Assembly (NCBI GenBank): GCA_021736545.1
Contig: JAIPFS010000054.1
Coordinates: 1-8,241 of the forward strand
Origin: Spirochaetia bacterium
Lineage (GTDB): Bacteria > Spirochaetota > Spirochaetia > PWKH01
Reading direction: 5' to 3'
DNA: 8,241 nt
The position numbers were made by a program, and so were the translations under genes. Shown in pieces: positions 6,184 through 8,241 of the stretch (positions within the stretch are counted from its first letter, which is position 1; the number at the start of each line of letters is the position of its first letter). The notes under the pieces were generated by a model that worked only from the letters and a program-made list of their open reading frames with translations, was not told the origin of the DNA and searched no databases.

Positions 6184-7002
6184 ATGAGTCAAAACGATCA
6201 ACCAAAAAACCAATTGGAACGTCAAAAAAGAATCATTGAATTAATTCAGCGGGATGGGTATGTTCGGGTATTAGATTTGAGCCAACTCTTCTGTGTCTCT
6301 GAGATTACCATTCGCAGAGATTTAGCTATGCTTGAAAAAAAACTTCTTTTGGAAAGAACGCATGGGGGGGCAATTTCTACTAGACATATCACCCAAGAAG
6401 TCAGCTACAGAAACAGATCTGATCTTGAACTTGAAAATAAAGATGCAATTGCCCAGGTGGCAGCAGGAATGATTCAAGATGGGGACACCGTTTTCATTAA
6501 CGGGGGGTCAACGACTTTTCATATTTTCAGGTATATTGCCAGTTCACATGTTAAAATCATAACAACAAATGCAAGCTGTGTCGGTCAGATAGAAAATCCT
6601 GAAGTGGATTTAATTCTTGCAGGGGGGTTGTATCATAAGGAATCAAATGCGTTCTACGGTAGTTTTACCAATGGAATTCTTAATCAGGTTATTGCCAATA
6701 AAGCAATCCTCGGAGTACATGGGATCAGCTGTAAATACGGATTAACGACTCCTTTGTATTATGCGGCGGAAACAACAAAATTAATGATAGAGAGAACTCA
6801 GGGAGAAATAATTGTTGTAGCTGATCATAGAAAGATCGGACTTGTATCTGATTATGTTACGGTAGCCTCAAACAAAATCAGCACTCTTATAACTGACTGT
6901 TTCCCTGATAAAGAATATATTAAAGACTTTGAGGAGTTGGGGATCAACGTAATCCAAACTTCATTGCTCAGTAAGGAACCTGCTTCCACTTATTCCACTT
7001 AA
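6184..7002 (+). CDS. DeoR-family transcriptional regulator
   Basis: DNA-binding repressor (272 aa), typical in length for the DeoR/GlpR family, whose members usually respond to a phosphorylated sugar or related metabolite. The N-terminal winged helix-turn-helix covers about residues 13-62. Its recognition region is VSEITIRRDLAML, and the wing ends in ERTHGGAI. The sensor domain (about 85-245) shows the family pattern: DGDTVFINGGSTT, ITTNA, LAGGLYHKESNAFYGS, AILGVHGIS and VVADHRKIG. The ATG at 6184 is preferred over the TTG at 6148, because the promoter -35 overlaps that TTG and the family homology begins at about LERQKRII. Its likely targets are its own promoter region and the divergent DHH block. 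Three Gly-Gly pairs are encoded by runs of 6-7 G. The last codons are a 9-bp duplication. No sugar gene lies nearby to suggest the effector. Confidence 0.92.
   Translation: MSQNDQPKNQLERQKRIIELIQRDGYVRVLDLSQLFCVSEITIRRDLAMLEKKLLLERTHGGAISTRHITQEVSYRNRSDLELENKDAIAQVAAGMIQDGDTVFINGGSTTFHIFRYIASSHVKIITTNASCVGQIENPEVDLILAGGLYHKESNAFYGSFTNGILNQVIANKAILGVHGISCKYGLTTPLYYAAETTKLMIERTQGEIIVVADHRKIGLVSDYVTVASNKISTLITDCFPDKEYIKDFEELGINVIQTSLLSKEPASTYST
6984..7001. repeat. 9-bp tandem duplication at the end of the DeoR gene
   Basis: TTCCACTTA occurs twice in a row. The unit keeps the frame, so the protein ends in STYST, and the stop codon TAA is completed by the second copy. Without the duplication the protein would simply end ST, three residues shorter. 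Confidence 0.85.
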
Positions 7003-7017
7003 TTATACTGCTTAGAT

Positions 7018-7656
7018 TCAGAACACGCCGATGAGAAAATCCATTATACCGTCCAGAAGCATATAGATTCCAAAACCGAATAATGCTGCGGCGGAAACAA
7101 TCCCCAGAAGAAAATGAGCCCGTGTGCCGAGTCGTCCCACCGCACTAATGATTCCGAGGAACAGTATAAAGCCCCCGATTAAACTGCCGTAGAAACTCAG
7201 CATGAAGGCAATACCCATTCGGGAAGCCTCTCGCCAACTTTCAAGAAAGATTGGCCCAGCAATGGTCGCCCAAAAAATATAGGGGTGCGGATTCAGAAAA
7301 TTCATTACAGTTGCTTTTCCCAGACTTCTATAGAGACGTTCATCTTGGTATTTTCGGCTGCTGTAATCCAGAATTACTTCTGTACGGGCTTCTTTATAGG
7401 CACCGTACGCTAAATACATCAGAAACAAACCGCCTAAGATATTCAGACTGTGAAGCAAGATCATCGGCGTTTTAGTCAAGAGAAAAACCATGAGAATGAT
7501 GATGGGACCGTCACTGAGGAGGGGAGCAAATGCCGCTGGGAGGGAGCGGCGCCAACCGTTGCGGAGAGATAGTCCCATTAAATAGGCTTGGAATGGTCCA
7601 GGCTGTGCAGCCGCTGCGCCGCCGAGGAGAAAACCTTTTATCACATAAGCAAACAT
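7018..7656 (-). CDS. LysE/RhtB-family membrane exporter
   Basis: Inner-membrane exporter of the LysE superfamily (212 aa, the family's usual size), whose known members export amino acids or related small compounds. The substrate here is unknown. About six hydrophobic segments are visible (near residues 5-28, 40-60, 66-86, 120-138, 147-172 and 180-208). The hallmark N-terminal motif GGAAAAQPGPFQAYL has PGP at 19-21. It is followed by LRNGWRRSLPAAFAPLLSDGPI, typical of one LysE subgroup, and by NFLNPHPYIFW at 119-129 in place of the common NPK motif. The hydrophilic loop at about 87-115 separates the two three-helix halves. The ATG at 7656 is preceded by AAGGAAGG at 9-nt spacing. It ends 15 nt from the convergent DeoR gene, with no clear terminator between them. 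It may be co-transcribed with the YbaN-like gene 110 nt upstream. Confidence 0.9.
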   Translation of the reverse strand: MFAYVIKGFLLGGAAAAQPGPFQAYLMGLSLRNGWRRSLPAAFAPLLSDGPIIILMVFLLTKTPMILLHSLNILGGLFLMYLAYGAYKEARTEVILDYSSRKYQDERLYRSLGKATVMNFLNPHPYIFWATIAGPIFLESWREASRMGIAFMLSFYGSLIGGFILFLGIISAVGRLGTRAHFLLGIVSAAALFGFGIYMLLDGIMDFLIGVF

Positions 7657-7718
7657 TCAGCATTACCTTCCTTGAGAATTTGCGGGAAGCACATGCATCT
7701 TATCATTCCGTATTATTT

Positions 7719-7740
7719 GATACAATCGATACAATCGATA
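7719..7740. repeat. 9-bp tandem repeat upstream of the LysE-family gene
   Basis: GATACAATC repeats perfectly with a 9-nt period over 22 bp (about 2.4 copies). It lies in the 110-nt gap between the YbaN-like stop and the LysE-family start and contains overlapping ATCGAT palindromes. No protein-binding role can be assigned. Confidence 0.85.
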
Positions 7741-7766
7741 TGCTGGATTTTTTTCATGTGAGTGTG

Positions 7767-8183
7767 TTATTCAGATTTCTCAGGATGATATGTGGGTATT
7801 CTGATCATGTAAAGCGTTGCGACAGCTATTATTCCCATCAGAAATAATCGAAAAAATACGATATCCACCAAAATGATAGATATGCCGACAAAGAGATAGG
7901 CCATTGACAGGGCATAGATTTTCAGACGCAGGCTGATACCTTTTCCCTCCTGAAACCGTATGATAATCGGGCCAAAGCGGGGATGTGATATTAGCCATGA
8001 GTAAAATCGCGGAGAACTGCGGAGAAACAGGTATGCAGAGAGCAGTACAAAGGGTGTTGTGGGGAGACCCGGAAGAATAATCCCTAGAGCCCCCAGCAGC
8101 AGTGAAAGATGACCAAGAAAGATAAACAGTATTCTCAATGCCCTATTCTGTATCTGTAAATTTGTTTTTTCGCTGCCTTCCAT
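7767..8183 (-). CDS. YbaN/DUF454-family membrane protein
   Basis: Small integral membrane protein (138 aa from this start) of the YbaN/DUF454 family, whose biochemical role is not established. The family signature is clear: GIILPGLPTTPFVLLSAYLFLRSSPRFYSWL, followed by HPRFGPII (about residues 34-74). Four hydrophobic segments are seen (about 16-37, 40-54, 88-106 and 109-127), with a short charged N-terminus. Start choice is uncertain. The frame reaches a TTG at 8225, but the only good Shine-Dalgarno, GGAGG at 8200-8196, abuts an ATG at 8195 and is 12 nt from the ATG at 8183. The latter is chosen as the only one of the three with usable spacing. Its own promoter is not visible and may lie beyond the right edge. 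Confidence 0.87.
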   Translation of the reverse strand: MEGSEKTNLQIQNRALRILFIFLGHLSLLLGALGIILPGLPTTPFVLLSAYLFLRSSPRFYSWLISHPRFGPIIIRFQEGKGISLRLKIYALSMAYLFVGISIILVDIVFFRLFLMGIIAVATLYMIRIPTYHPEKSE

Positions 8184-8195
8184 ATGTTCAAGCAT

Positions 8196-8200
8196 CCTCC
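8196..8200 (-). promoter_or_regulatory. Shine-Dalgarno of the YbaN-like gene
   Basis: GGAGG on the minus strand directly touches an in-frame ATG (8195), too close for initiation there, and lies 12 nt from the next in-frame ATG (8183). It therefore favours the shorter product, with long spacing. Confidence 0.5.
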
Positions 8201-8241
8201 AGATTGCCTTTTTGCGGAGTATCAAATTTTTCGATTATGAG

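Noticed and set aside
7690..7735. Leftward promoter TTGTAT-17-TAAGAT before the LysE-family gene
   Set aside because: Both boxes match the consensus poorly (3/6 and 4/6), and the -35 is made of the 9-bp tandem repeat.

Overview
The window reads as a moderately AT-rich bacterial chromosome segment with compact gene packing. No rRNA, tRNA, CRISPR array, insertion sequence or phage gene is visible. The mix is a multi-PAS hybrid histidine kinase, a NatA/NatB-type ABC exporter, a mevalonate-pathway GHMP kinase behind a DHH phosphoesterase, a DeoR regulator, a LysE-type exporter and a YbaN-like membrane protein. It would fit a spirochaete or another bacterium that uses the mevalonate route. That placement is inference from gene content and is not proven by the sequence.

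Layout: a hybrid sensor kinase runs rightwards from beyond the left edge to 1687. It converges on a leftward block of four genes between 6014 and 1768. In transcription order these are a DHH-family phosphoesterase, a mevalonate kinase homologue, an ABC ATPase and an ABC-2 permease. A DeoR-family regulator (6184-7002, rightward) diverges from this block across a 169-nt intergenic region that holds the clearest regulatory signals. The regulator converges on a LysE-family exporter (7018-7656, leftward), which is preceded by a YbaN/DUF454 protein (7767-8183, leftward).

How the parts may work together: both sides of the 6015-6183 region carry sigma70-like promoters. The DeoR gene has a TTGATT-17-TATAAT promoter so close to its ATG that the transcript may be leaderless. 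The leftward promoter (TTGAAA-18-TATAAT) is overlapped by two copies of a CGTTTTCAA motif 32 bp apart, a plausible operator for the DeoR protein. The ABC ATPase and permease form a standard two-gene exporter. The phosphoesterase and kinase genes are tightly packed, and become overlapping if an apparent frameshift at the 3' end of the phosphoesterase gene is corrected.

Most notable: the C-terminus of the DHH protein appears to continue in another frame (5125-5018), and five perfect short tandem duplications (units of 9, 9, 12, 15 and 17 bp) all sit at gene ends or in intergenic gaps. Nothing here amounts to a clearly new multi-gene system.
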